Positions 34,250 to 44,239 of a stretch of 64,000 bases of DNA are shown here, one piece after another (the stretch's first letter is position 1; the number at the start of each line of letters is the position of its first letter). The translations under genes and the position numbers were made by a program. Source of the stretch: VRUE01 sp036276735 (GTDB lineage: Bacteria; Actinomycetota; Thermoleophilia; Solirubrobacterales; 70-9); contig DASUOH010000015.1 of assembly GCA_036276735.1 (NCBI GenBank), positions 41,763 to 105,762 of the forward strand, written 5' to 3'. Under the pieces are notes generated by a model, which was not told the origin of the DNA, did no database searches, and saw only the letters and a list, made by a program, of their open reading frames with translations.

Positions 34250-34873
34250 ATGGCAGAAGGAGGACCCCGGCTACCGGCCGGCCGGCATGGCCTGCCGCGC
34301 GAGTTCATCGAGCGCAACCAGCGCGAGCGCATCCTCACGGCATTGGTGGACGTGGTATCCGAGCGCGGCTACAACGGCACCACGGTCGCGAACGTCACCA
34401 AGGCTGCTGGCGTCTCTCGCCGGACCTTCTACGAGCATTTCGCCGACAAGGAAGCCTGCTTCCTGGCTGCATACGAGATGGTCACCGAACACGTCCTCGA
34501 TTCGATGCGGAACGCGGCTGCAACCTTTGAGGACTGGCCGCAGCAGGTGCGGGCGGCGCTGGCGACCGTGCTGCGCTTCTTCGCTGCCGAGCCGGAGCTT
34601 GCCCGCATTTGCATGATCGAGCCGATCGCCGCGGGCGGCGAGATCGCCGCCCGCCATCGTGAGACGCTGAGACAGCTCGCCGAGCTCCTGCGAGCCGGGC
34701 GGCCAGAGTCTGGTGGCGGCCCGTCGCCCCCGGAGGTGACGGAGGAAACCCTGGTCGGCGGGATCGTCTCGCTGGTCGTTCGGGAGACCAACGCCGGGCG
34801 GACCGACGAGCTCGAGAAGTTGCTTCCCGAGCTCGTCGAGCTGGTCCTTGCCTCTTATCTACCGACTGATTAA
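34250..34873 (+). CDS. TetR-family transcriptional regulator
   Basis: The 207-residue regulator has a classical helix-turn-helix at about 20-66 (NQRERILTALVDVVSERGYNG, then AAGVSRRTFYEHFADKEACF) and an all-helical ligand domain ending LPELVELVLASYLPTD. TAAGGT (34238-34243), which includes the stop of the preceding gene, lies six bases upstream of the ATG. It may therefore have its own leaderless transcript. It converges with, and overlaps by four bases, the NlpC/P60 gene. The ligand and targets are unknown. Confidence 0.87.
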   Translation: MAEGGPRLPAGRHGLPREFIERNQRERILTALVDVVSERGYNGTTVANVTKAAGVSRRTFYEHFADKEACFLAAYEMVTEHVLDSMRNAAATFEDWPQQVRAALATVLRFFAAEPELARICMIEPIAAGGEIAARHRETLRQLAELLRAGRPESGGGPSPPEVTEETLVGGIVSLVVRETNAGRTDELEKLLPELVELVLASYLPTD

Positions 34874-35430
34874 AACCCCGCCGGGTGCCGGGCGACGAAG
34901 CCGGCAGGGGTGCGCAAATTCTTGTGCCAGCTCGGTCCGGTGCTGCCGTCTTCGTTGCCGGAGGTGTCCCAGCGGTAGCCGGCGATCACCGCGTAGACGT
35001 GGCCGGCGTTGGCGTAGACGGTGATCCAGCGGCCCTCGCCGGCGGCGCCCCAGCTGGCAAGCGGGCCGGACGGGGTTGGGCTGGTGAGGAACTTGCCGCC
35101 CCGCAGCGCGAAGCTGACGGCGCCGGAGCAGTCGTAGCCCGAGTCCCACCAGCGCCGGTGGCCGCCGCCGTAGACATACGGTTTGTTGCGGATCTTGTTG
35201 GCGGCGGCGATGACCTTCTTGACCCGCGGCGGCGCCGAAGCGGGCGGCACCAGCATGCCGTTGCTTAGCAGGCGCGCATTCGGGGTAGGACTGCACATAT
35301 CCACTTCGGCGGGCGTCACGCCGCCGCCTTCGCAGGCGGCGGAAGCGCCGGCCGGGGTAAGCACGGACAGGCACGCGAGCGCGGCAATCGCGGCCAACCC
35401 TGCCTTGAGCTTTCGAATGTTCGTAGGCAA
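34870..35430 (-). CDS. Secreted NlpC/P60-type cell-wall hydrolase
   Basis: The 186-residue protein has a signal peptide (basic start, hydrophobic 9-30, cleavage near ASA-AC). The mature domain fits the NlpC/P60 cysteine peptidase fold. KPYVYGGGH (83-91) leads into DSGYDCSGAVSF with the nucleophile Cys101, and NAGHVYAVIAG contains the catalytic His144. Such enzymes cleave peptidoglycan stem peptides. A c-di-AMP riboswitch lies in its leader, as is common for actinobacterial wall hydrolases, so wall remodelling is probably tied to c-di-AMP and osmotic state. Its stop overlaps the convergent TetR gene by four bases. Confidence 0.85.
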   Translation of the reverse strand: MPTNIRKLKAGLAAIAALACLSVLTPAGASAACEGGGVTPAEVDMCSPTPNARLLSNGMLVPPASAPPRVKKVIAAANKIRNKPYVYGGGHRRWWDSGYDCSGAVSFALRGGKFLTSPTPSGPLASWGAAGEGRWITVYANAGHVYAVIAGYRWDTSGNEDGSTGPSWHKNLRTPAGFVARHPAGF

Positions 35431-35443
35431 ACCGATCTCCTTC

Positions 35444-35590
35444 GTTGGCCTACGGGGTTAGCTGTCGGGCTGGCGCTGAAAGAGCCTGCGCCCCCGTCCT
35501 GTATCGGACGGGTTAGCCCCGAAAACGTGGGTCCCCCGCTCCCGCTTCGCCCTGTGGCTGGCGGGATTCGGCGTTTCGGTTGGATGGAAC
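35444..35590 (-). promoter_or_regulatory. c-di-AMP riboswitch (ydaO/yuaA type)
   Basis: On the minus strand the leader shows the class-defining 3' segment CAGCCCGACAGCTAACCCCG (within 35449-35475). Preceding it are the conserved GGGGCTAACCCGTCC-type segment and the 5' element AACCGAAACGCCGAATCCCG (near 35570-35590). The order and spacing match the ydaO motif, and it ends about 15 bases before the hydrolase start codon. In this family c-di-AMP binding usually turns expression off. Confidence 0.85.
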
Positions 35591-35708
35591 GCGGGGCAGT
35601 GTAGACGATCGCCCCGGCGGACGCTCATAAAAAACAAACATTTTGTGGCTGTTCGCACATGCATGCCGAATTCCTGTCGGCAGGGTGGCTGGTAGCTTGC
35701 AAGCTGCG

Positions 35709-36512
35709 ATGGAACTTGCCGGCCGCACCGCGCTGGTCACCGGGGCCACCGGGGGGCTGGGGCGGGCGATCGCCATCGCCGTGGCGGAACGCGGCGCCAG
35801 CGTCGCCCTCAGCGCGCGCAAGCGCGAGGCGCTCGAGGCGCTTGCCTCCGAGCTTCCCGGCGATGGCCACCGGGTCCTGCCTGCAGACCTCGCCGACCCT
35901 GGTGCCGCCGAGCAGCTCGCCGGCGAAGCGCAGGACGTCGACATCCTCGTCGCCAACGCCGGCCTGCCCGCGGCGGGCTGGCTCCACGACTTCACGTCCG
36001 AGCAGGTGACGCGCGCCCTGCGGGTCAATCTCGAGGCGCCGATGTTGATGGCGCGGGCGATCTACCCCGGGATGATCGAGCGCGGTTCGGGCCAGCTCGT
36101 CTTCGTCTCCTCGCTCTCCGGCAAGGCGCCGAGCCCCCGCACCTCGATCTACAACGCGACCAAGTTCGGCCTGCGCGGCTTCGCGCTCGGCCTTCGCGCC
36201 GACCTGGCGCCGAAGGGGGTCGGCGTCTCCTTGGTTTCACCAGGATTCATCCGGGACGCGGGAATGTTCGCGGACGCAGGCGCAAAGTCACCCCCAGGTT
36301 TCGGGACCGGGACGCCGGAGCAGGTCGGCGCCGCGGTCGTCAAGGCCATCGAGCGCGACAAGGTCGAGATCGCCGTCGCCCCGATCCGCCAGCGCGCGCT
36401 CGCCCACATCGGGCTGACCAGCCCGGGCATCGCGGTCGCTATCCAGAGCGGCTCCGCCGGCCAGAAGGCCGGCCAGGCCATCGCCGACGGCCACTCCCAG
36501 AGCAAGCGCTGA
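35709..36512 (+). CDS. Short-chain dehydrogenase/reductase
   Basis: The 267-residue SDR has TGATGGLGRA (12-21), an Arg-containing segment after beta-2 (SARKREALE, favouring NADP), NAGLPAAG and the catalytic YNATK motif. The C-terminal 40 residues are Ala/Gly/Gln-rich. The ATG at 35709 is supported by TAGCTT (35693-35698) ten bases upstream. The substrate is unknown; this subgroup includes DltE/YqjQ-like ketoreductases. It is followed by a long palindrome that separates it from the aconitase promoter. Confidence 0.83.
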   Translation: MELAGRTALVTGATGGLGRAIAIAVAERGASVALSARKREALEALASELPGDGHRVLPADLADPGAAEQLAGEAQDVDILVANAGLPAAGWLHDFTSEQVTRALRVNLEAPMLMARAIYPGMIERGSGQLVFVSSLSGKAPSPRTSIYNATKFGLRGFALGLRADLAPKGVGVSLVSPGFIRDAGMFADAGAKSPPGFGTGTPEQVGAAVVKAIERDKVEIAVAPIRQRALAHIGLTSPGIAVAIQSGSAGQKAGQAIADGHSQSKR

Positions 36513-36520
36513 CGACCCGT

Positions 36521-36628
36521 CCTAGAGGAGGTGTGGGTGCCTCTCGAACGGGCGGATACTCAAAGTGCCGGTCTCATTAGACCGGCACTTGTCCGGGCGA
36601 GAGGCGCCCACACCTCCTCCCTCCTAGG
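36521..36628. repeat. Long palindrome P1 upstream of the aconitase promoter
   Basis: About 20 bp of near-perfect arms (36526-36546 with 36598-36619, one G-T pair), extended by CCTAG/CTAGG, enclose CGGA/TCCG pairing. The innermost hairpin is a perfect 12-bp stem (36563-36590, loop CATT). The aconitase -10 (TAGGAT at 36625-36630) lies at its outer edge, so the palindrome is upstream of that transcript. It could serve as a large terminator for the SDR gene. Confidence 0.65.
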
Positions 36629-36637
36629 ATGGGAGTT

Positions 36638-39427
<2,790 letters not shown>

Positions 39428-39432
39428 AGCCG

Positions 39433-39550
39433 CTATGGGGCCTGCCGGCGAGCGCCGGACCAAGCCAGGCAAGGACGAGGGAGCCGGAGTAGTTCGCTAC
39501 TTCGGCGACCGAGGACACAGCATGGCGCCGGTCCGCCGCCGCCCCCATAG
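39433..39550. ncRNA. Structured intergenic element S2 (shares conserved blocks with S1)
   Basis: CTATGGGG (39433-39440) pairs with CCCCATAG (39543-39550). The internal blocks GGCAAGGACGAGGGAGC (39468-39484) and GGCGACCGAGGACACAGC (39504-39521) match S1. They flank a hairpin with a TTCG loop (GCCGGAGTAG/CTACTTCGGC) whose sequence differs completely from the S1 hairpin. It lies after aconitase and before a convergent gene. Confidence 0.6.
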
Positions 39551-39555
39551 GGGTA

Positions 39556-39635
39556 GTGCAGGAGGGTCGCGGGAGGCAGGGGGTCCGCGCGACCCTCACT
39601 GCACCTGCGTCGGTAGCCAGGGAGGGATGCCGACG
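39556..39635. repeat. Two further stem-loops next to S2
   Basis: AGTGCAGGAGGGTCGCG (39556-39572) pairs with its near-complement at 39587-39603. CGTCGGTA (39608-39615) pairs with TGCCGACG (39628-39635). Together with S2 they make a 200-nt stretch of almost continuous secondary structure in the gap between convergent genes. The remaining ~95 bases up to 39730 show nothing I can name. Confidence 0.45.
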
Positions 39636-39730
39636 CGCAACCGTTCCCCTGCGAGCGGGACTGCCCGCAACGAACAGTCGCTCCTAGCTATACCGCGTGG
39701 AGAACCCAGGGTCAAGGCTTTTTGAGCGGA

Positions 39731-40069
39731 TCATCGGGAATTCGCCGAGGTTGTTGGACAAACGGCGACACCCCACCCGCGACGCTCGATCAGCTCGATG
39801 CCGATCACGCTCCCCAGGGGCCCGACTGGGGTGAGGGTCGCGGCGAGGAGCGTGTAGGGCGCCTCCCTCCTCACACAGGCAATCCAGAGCACAACGCAGA
39901 GGACGATGAAGCCCAGCCCATGCGCCCACCCGAACACCATCGTCTCCACCTCGAACCCGGGCATTAGCCAAAAGAAGAGCAGCCCGGCAAAGACTCCCAG
40001 CTCGACCCACGAAATCCGCTTCACCCACGCAAAGAGTGGTCCTGGAACTGGCTTCTTCAGCAAACTCAT
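39731..40069 (-). CDS. Small integral membrane protein (DUF3817-like)
   Basis: The 112-residue product has three hydrophobic helices (about 20-38, 45-68 and 75-95), short loops, and the segment PGFEVETMVFGWAHGLGFIV, which fits the DUF3817 family of small actinobacterial membrane proteins of unknown function. TAGCTT 11 bases upstream of the ATG is a possible -10 element. It lies between aconitase and the 2-oxoglutarate dehydrogenase gene but is read toward aconitase, so it is not part of a TCA operon. Confidence 0.7.
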   Translation of the reverse strand: MSLLKKPVPGPLFAWVKRISWVELGVFAGLLFFWLMPGFEVETMVFGWAHGLGFIVLCVVLWIACVRREAPYTLLAATLTPVGPLGSVIGIELIERRGWGVAVCPTTSANSR

Positions 40070-40136
40070 CGTCCCGCCTCAAGCTACTGAGTCGCCGATC
40101 GAGTTGACCGCCCCGCCGAATCCGCCGGCCGGAGCA

Positions 40137-43100
40137 CTAAGCCCCGGGCGTCAGCGCGGTCAAGACGATCCGCTCCTGCTCCCGCGCATGCGCCACCGAG
40201 TAGCCCTCGCCCGGCGCAGCGCGGGTCGGCCGACCGACGTAGCGCAGCGCGACCCCCTCCGGCAGCACGTCGGGGAGGCGGCGCGACATCACCTTCCAGG
40301 CGCCCATGTTGCGCGGCTCCTCCTGCGTCCAGGCCAGTTCCTTCAGGTTCGGGTAGGAGGCGATCAGCTCGCGCAGCTGGTCGGCCGCGAACGGGTAGAG
40401 CAGCTCGACCCGGGCGATCGCGACCTTCTCGGCTTCGGCGCGGTGGTCGTTGGAGTCCATGTCCCAGAAGACCTTGCCCGTGCAGAGGACGAGCCGCTCG
40501 ACCTTCTCACGGCGCTCCGCCGCGGCCGGGTCGTCGAGGATGAACTTGAAGTGACCGTCGGTCAGTTCTTGCAGGCCGGCGGCGGCGCGGGCGTGGCGCA
40601 GCAGTCCCTTCGGCGTGAAGACGACGAGCGGCCGCGGCTTCTGGATCAGCGCCTGGCGGCGCAGCAGGTGGAAGTACTGGGCCGCGGTGCTGGGGTTGGC
40701 GATGCGGATGTTGCCCTCGGCGGCGAGCGCCAGGAAGCGCTCGATGCGGGCGCTCGAGTGCTCGGGGCCGGAGCCCTCGTAGCCGTGCGGCAGGAGCAGG
40801 GTGAGGCGGCTGGTCTGGCCCCACTTCGCCTCGCCCGAGGCGATGAAGGTGTCGACGATCACCTGGCCGGCGTTGGCGAAGTCGCCGTACTGCGCCTCCC
40901 AGAGGACGAGCGCGTCTGGGGTGGCCGCCGAGTAGCCATACTCGAAGCCGAGGCAGGCGATCTCCGAGAGCGGGCTGTTGTAGAGCTCGAAAGGCGCCTT
41001 CGCCTCGTTCAGGTTCTGCATCGGAGCGTAGGGAAGGCCGGTTTTCTCGTCGTGGAGGACGAGGTGGCGATGGGAGAAGGTGCCGCGCTCGGAGTCCTGG
41101 CCGGTGAGGCGGATGTGTACGCCGTCGGTCAGCAGCGAGGCGAAGGCGAGCGCCTCGGCGTGACCGAACTCGATCCCGCCCTCGGCAAGCGCCTGCTCCC
41201 GCTTGCCAAGCGGTTTGCGCAGCTTGCGGTGGATCGTGAAGCCCTCGGGCACCTCGAGCAGCGCCGCGTTCAGCTCGCGCAGGCGGTCGCCGGGCACCGC
41301 GGTGTCGACCGGCGGGCTCGCGGTGCGGTCGAGCTCGCCGGTGTGGGTGCTGGTCCCGCTCGGGTCTTCGTACTCGCCGAGCTCCATCTTGCGCCGCAGC
41401 TCCTTGAGCGCCGTCGCCATCTCGTCGTGGCGCTCGGAGCGAGTGCGCTCGACCTCCTCGGCCGAGACGACCCCCTCCTCGACCAGCTTCTGGGCGTAGA
41501 GCTCGGAGACCGGCGGTTGCGCCTTGATCTTCGCCGCGATCGCCGGCTGCGTGTAGGCGGGCTCGTCGGTCTCGTTGTGGCCGTAGCGGCGGTAGCCGAC
41601 TACGTCGATGACAATGTCGCGGCACCAGCGCTCGCGGTAGGCCATCGCCAGCCGCATCGCCGCCGAGCAGGCCTCGACGTCGTCGGCGTTGACGTGGACG
41701 ATCGGGATGTTGAACCCCTTCGCCATGTCGGCGGCGTAGGGGGTCGAGCGGGCGTCCTCGGGGTCGGTGGTGAAGCCGACCTGGTTGTTCTGGATGACGT
41801 GGATCGTGCCGCCGGTCGTGTAGCCCCGCAGCGACTGCAGGTTGAGCGTCTCGGCGACGACGCCCTGGCCCGGGAAGGCGGCATCGCCGTGCAGCAGAAC
41901 CGGCACCGCCCGCTTGTGGTCGTGCTCGAGCTTGGCGCCGTCGATCTCCGACTGGACGAAGCGGGTGGCGCCCTCGACCACCGGGTCGACGAACTCGAGG
42001 TGGCTGGGGTTGGGGTAGAGCCTGACCTCGATCTCGTTGCCCTCGTGGTCGACGTAGGTCCCCTGGTGGCCGTAGTGGTACTTGACGTCGCCGGTGCCGC
42101 CGTGCGGGATCGCGGCGACGGCCTTGACCTGCTCGATCTGCTTGGAGCCCTCGAACTCCGCCAGGATCGACTCGACCGAGCGGCCGAGGTTGTGGGCGAG
42201 GACGCTGAGGCGACCGCGGTGGGCCATCCCGAAGACGACCTGCTGGGCGCCGGCCCGCCCGGCCAGCACGATCAGCTCGTCGAGCATGGGCACGACCACG
42301 TCGAGGCCCTCGATCGTGAAGATCTTCTGCCCGAGGTAGGCCTTCTCGACGAAGCGCTCGAACTCGAAGACGTCGATAAGCCGGTTGAGGAGACGCCGTT
42401 TCTCGTCCGCTTCGAGCGGCTGGCGATGGGCGCCGGTCTCGACCATCTCGCGCAGCCAGGTGCGCTGCTGGTGGGAGGAGAGGTGCTCGAACTGGTAGGC
42501 GATCGTGCCGCAGTAGGCCTCTCGCATCCGCGGCAGCACCTCGAGCAGGGTCTCGCCCTCGACGCCGATCCGCAGGATCGAGGCCGGGATGCGGGCCATC
42601 AGCTCCGGGGTGAGGTTGAGGTTCTCGGGCTGGATCGCCGGGTCACCCTTCGGCTCGGAGCCGAGCGGATCGAGCCGGGCAGCGAGGTGCCCGTGCGTGC
42701 GGTAGCCCTTGAGCAGGGAGGTCGCGGCCTGGACCGCCTGCAGCAGCTCCTCGTCGGGTTGGCCGGGCGTCGGCGCGGGAGGCGCCGAGGCGGCCGTGCC
42801 GAGCGGCGGCGCCGAGGCGGCCGCCGGGTGGGCCGTGCTGAGCGGCGTCGGGTCGACCTCGAGGTCGGTGGCGACCGCCTCGTAGAAGCCGTCCTCGCCC
42901 TCGAGCAGCTGTTCCACTCGGCGCAGGAAGGCGCCCGACTCGGCGCCCTGGATCACCCGGTGGTCGTAGGTCGAGGTCAGCGTCATCGTTTTCGAGACGC
43001 CGAGCTGGCGCAGCCGCTCCGGCGAGGCGTGCGCCCACTCGGGCGGGTAGGCGATCGCGCCGGCGGCGATGATCGCGCTCTGCCCCTTCATCAGGCGGGG

Positions 43101-44186
43101 CACCGAGGCGACCGTGCCGATCCCGCCCGGGTTGGTCAGCGAGATGTTGGTGCCCTGGAAGTCGTCGGCGCTGAGGCGGTTCTCGCGGGTCTTGGTGATC
43201 AGATCCTCGTAATAGGAGTGGAAGGCGACGAAATCGAGCCCGTCGGCGCCCTTGATCGCCGGCACCATCAGGCTGCGGCTGCCGTCCTTGCGTTCGACGT
43301 CGACGGCGATGCCGAGGTTGACCGGCCCGTTCTCGATTGCGACCGGCTTGCCGTCGCGCTCCTCGAAGGTGCGCGTCATCACCGGCCATTCCTTGGCCGC
43401 CTGCACGATCGCCCAGGCGATCAGGTGCGTGAAGGAGACCTTCAGCCCCCGCTCGCGCAGCGCCTGGTTCAGCACCTTCCGCTTCGCGTCGAGCGTGTCG
43501 ACCGCGATCGTGCGGAAAGACGTGGCCGTCGGCACCTCCCGACTCTCGCCCATCGCCTGGGCCAGCATCGCCGCCGGCCCCCGCAACGCCTTCTCCTCAC
43601 CAACCTTGGGAGCGGCAGTGGCGCTCGCGCCATTCCCGCTCGCGGCCAGCACATCCTCCTTGGTCACCTTCGCCCCTGGGCCCGAGCCCCTAACAGAGCC
43701 AAGGTCGATCCCATTCTCAGCCGCGACCCTCCGCGCAACCGGAGTCGCCCGAACTCCATCGTCCCCGTTGGTCCCGCCGTGCTTCGGCGCGGAGGTTTCC
43801 GCGGGTGGCGTGGGGGATGGGGGGGCTGAGGACGCCCCCGCCCGCAACGCCCCCCCATCCCCCGCGACAGGACCCGCGGCCGGAGCGCTCGCGACAGGAC
43901 CCGCTGGCTCCCCGGTCTGTCCTTCAGCGGGCTCCCCGCCCGCTTCCATCTCCGCCAACGGAGCCCCCACCGGCACTTCCTCGTCGACCGCCGCGATCAG
44001 CTTCGTGATGGTGCCGTCCGCCGGCGCCGGCACCTCGGCATCGACCTTGTCCGTCGACACCTCGACGACCGTATCGCCCTCCTTGACGAAGTCCCCCTCG
44101 GCGACGTGCCACTCCAAGACGATGCCCTCGGTGACCGACTCCCCCATTTCGGGCATTTGGATCTGCACGGTCGCCGTTTGCGCCAT
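40137..44186 (-). CDS. kgd: 2-oxoglutarate dehydrogenase E2-E1 fusion with intact lipoyl domain (Kgd/OdhA type)
   Basis: This 1349-residue enzyme oxidatively decarboxylates 2-oxoglutarate to succinyl-CoA. Residues 5-80 are a lipoyl domain with the lipoylation lysine Lys47 in STDKVDAE. An Ala/Pro linker (82-145) leads to a peripheral-subunit-binding domain (146-181, ATPVARRVAAENGIDL). The succinyltransferase core ends near YDHRVIQG (about residue 408). From about 490 on it is a ThDP-dependent E1 (GMAHRGRLSVL, HGDAAFPGQGVV, GYRRYGHNETDEP, QYGDFANAGQ). Mycobacterial and corynebacterial homologues lack the lipoyl and binding domains, so this protein is more complete. TACACT lies ten bases upstream of the ATG. 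E3 must come from elsewhere. Confidence 0.95.
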   Translation of the reverse strand: MAQTATVQIQMPEMGESVTEGIVLEWHVAEGDFVKEGDTVVEVSTDKVDAEVPAPADGTITKLIAAVDEEVPVGAPLAEMEAGGEPAEGQTGEPAGPVASAPAAGPVAGDGGALRAGASSAPPSPTPPAETSAPKHGGTNGDDGVRATPVARRVAAENGIDLGSVRGSGPGAKVTKEDVLAASGNGASATAAPKVGEEKALRGPAAMLAQAMGESREVPTATSFRTIAVDTLDAKRKVLNQALRERGLKVSFTHLIAWAIVQAAKEWPVMTRTFEERDGKPVAIENGPVNLGIAVDVERKDGSRSLMVPAIKGADGLDFVAFHSYYEDLITKTRENRLSADDFQGTNISLTNPGGIGTVASVPRLMKGQSAIIAAGAIAYPPEWAHASPERLRQLGVSKTMTLTSTYDHRVIQGAESGAFLRRVEQLLEGEDGFYEAVATDLEVDPTPLSTAHPAAASAPPLGTAASAPPAPTPGQPDEELLQAVQAATSLLKGYRTHGHLAARLDPLGSEPKGDPAIQPENLNLTPELMARIPASILRIGVEGETLLEVLPRMREAYCGTIAYQFEHLSSHQQRTWLREMVETGAHRQPLEADEKRRLLNRLIDVFEFERFVEKAYLGQKIFTIEGLDVVVPMLDELIVLAGRAGAQQVVFGMAHRGRLSVLAHNLGRSVESILAEFEGSKQIEQVKAVAAIPHGGTGDVKYHYGHQGTYVDHEGNEIEVRLYPNPSHLEFVDPVVEGATRFVQSEIDGAKLEHDHKRAVPVLLHGDAAFPGQGVVAETLNLQSLRGYTTGGTIHVIQNNQVGFTTDPEDARSTPYAADMAKGFNIPIVHVNADDVEACSAAMRLAMAYRERWCRDIVIDVVGYRRYGHNETDEPAYTQPAIAAKIKAQPPVSELYAQKLVEEGVVSAEEVERTRSERHDEMATALKELRRKMELGEYEDPSGTSTHTGELDRTASPPVDTAVPGDRLRELNAALLEVPEGFTIHRKLRKPLGKREQALAEGGIEFGHAEALAFASLLTDGVHIRLTGQDSERGTFSHRHLVLHDEKTGLPYAPMQNLNEAKAPFELYNSPLSEIACLGFEYGYSAATPDALVLWEAQYGDFANAGQVIVDTFIASGEAKWGQTSRLTLLLPHGYEGSGPEHSSARIERFLALAAEGNIRIANPSTAAQYFHLLRRQALIQKPRPLVVFTPKGLLRHARAAAGLQELTDGHFKFILDDPAAAERREKVERLVLCTGKVFWDMDSNDHRAEAEKVAIARVELLYPFAADQLRELIASYPNLKELAWTQEEPRNMGAWKVMSRRLPDVLPEGVALRYVGRPTRAAPGEGYSVAHAREQERIVLTALTPGA

Positions 44187-44212
44187 TCGTCGAATGAGTG
44201 TATGAAACAGGC

Positions 44213-44239
44213 GTGAGCTACTTCGTTAGGCGGTCGTGA
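44213..44239 (+). CDS. Possible 8-codon leader peptide coupled to the following gene
   Basis: GTG at 44213 begins an eight-codon frame (MSYFVRRS) whose TGA overlaps the GTG start of the acyl-CoA reductase-like gene at 44236. Its first 14 bases nearly duplicate the start of that gene (GTGAGCTACTTCGT versus GTGAACTACTTCGT). Translation from here could feed the downstream start. There is no direct evidence that it is translated. Confidence 0.25.
   Translation: MSYFVRRS

Noticed and set aside
36521..36628. P1 as a riboswitch in the aconitase leader
   Set aside because: The -10 element lies at the downstream edge of the palindrome, so the aconitase mRNA should not contain it unless a second upstream promoter exists.
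36629..36637. ATG at 36629 as the aconitase start
   Set aside because: It is part of the TAGGAT -10 hexamer. The GTG at 36638 has the proper distance for a leaderless start.
39906..43829. A 1307-codon open frame on the plus strand
   Set aside because: It lies opposite the 2-oxoglutarate dehydrogenase gene, which has clear domains. The long frame is a by-product of high GC at third codon positions.
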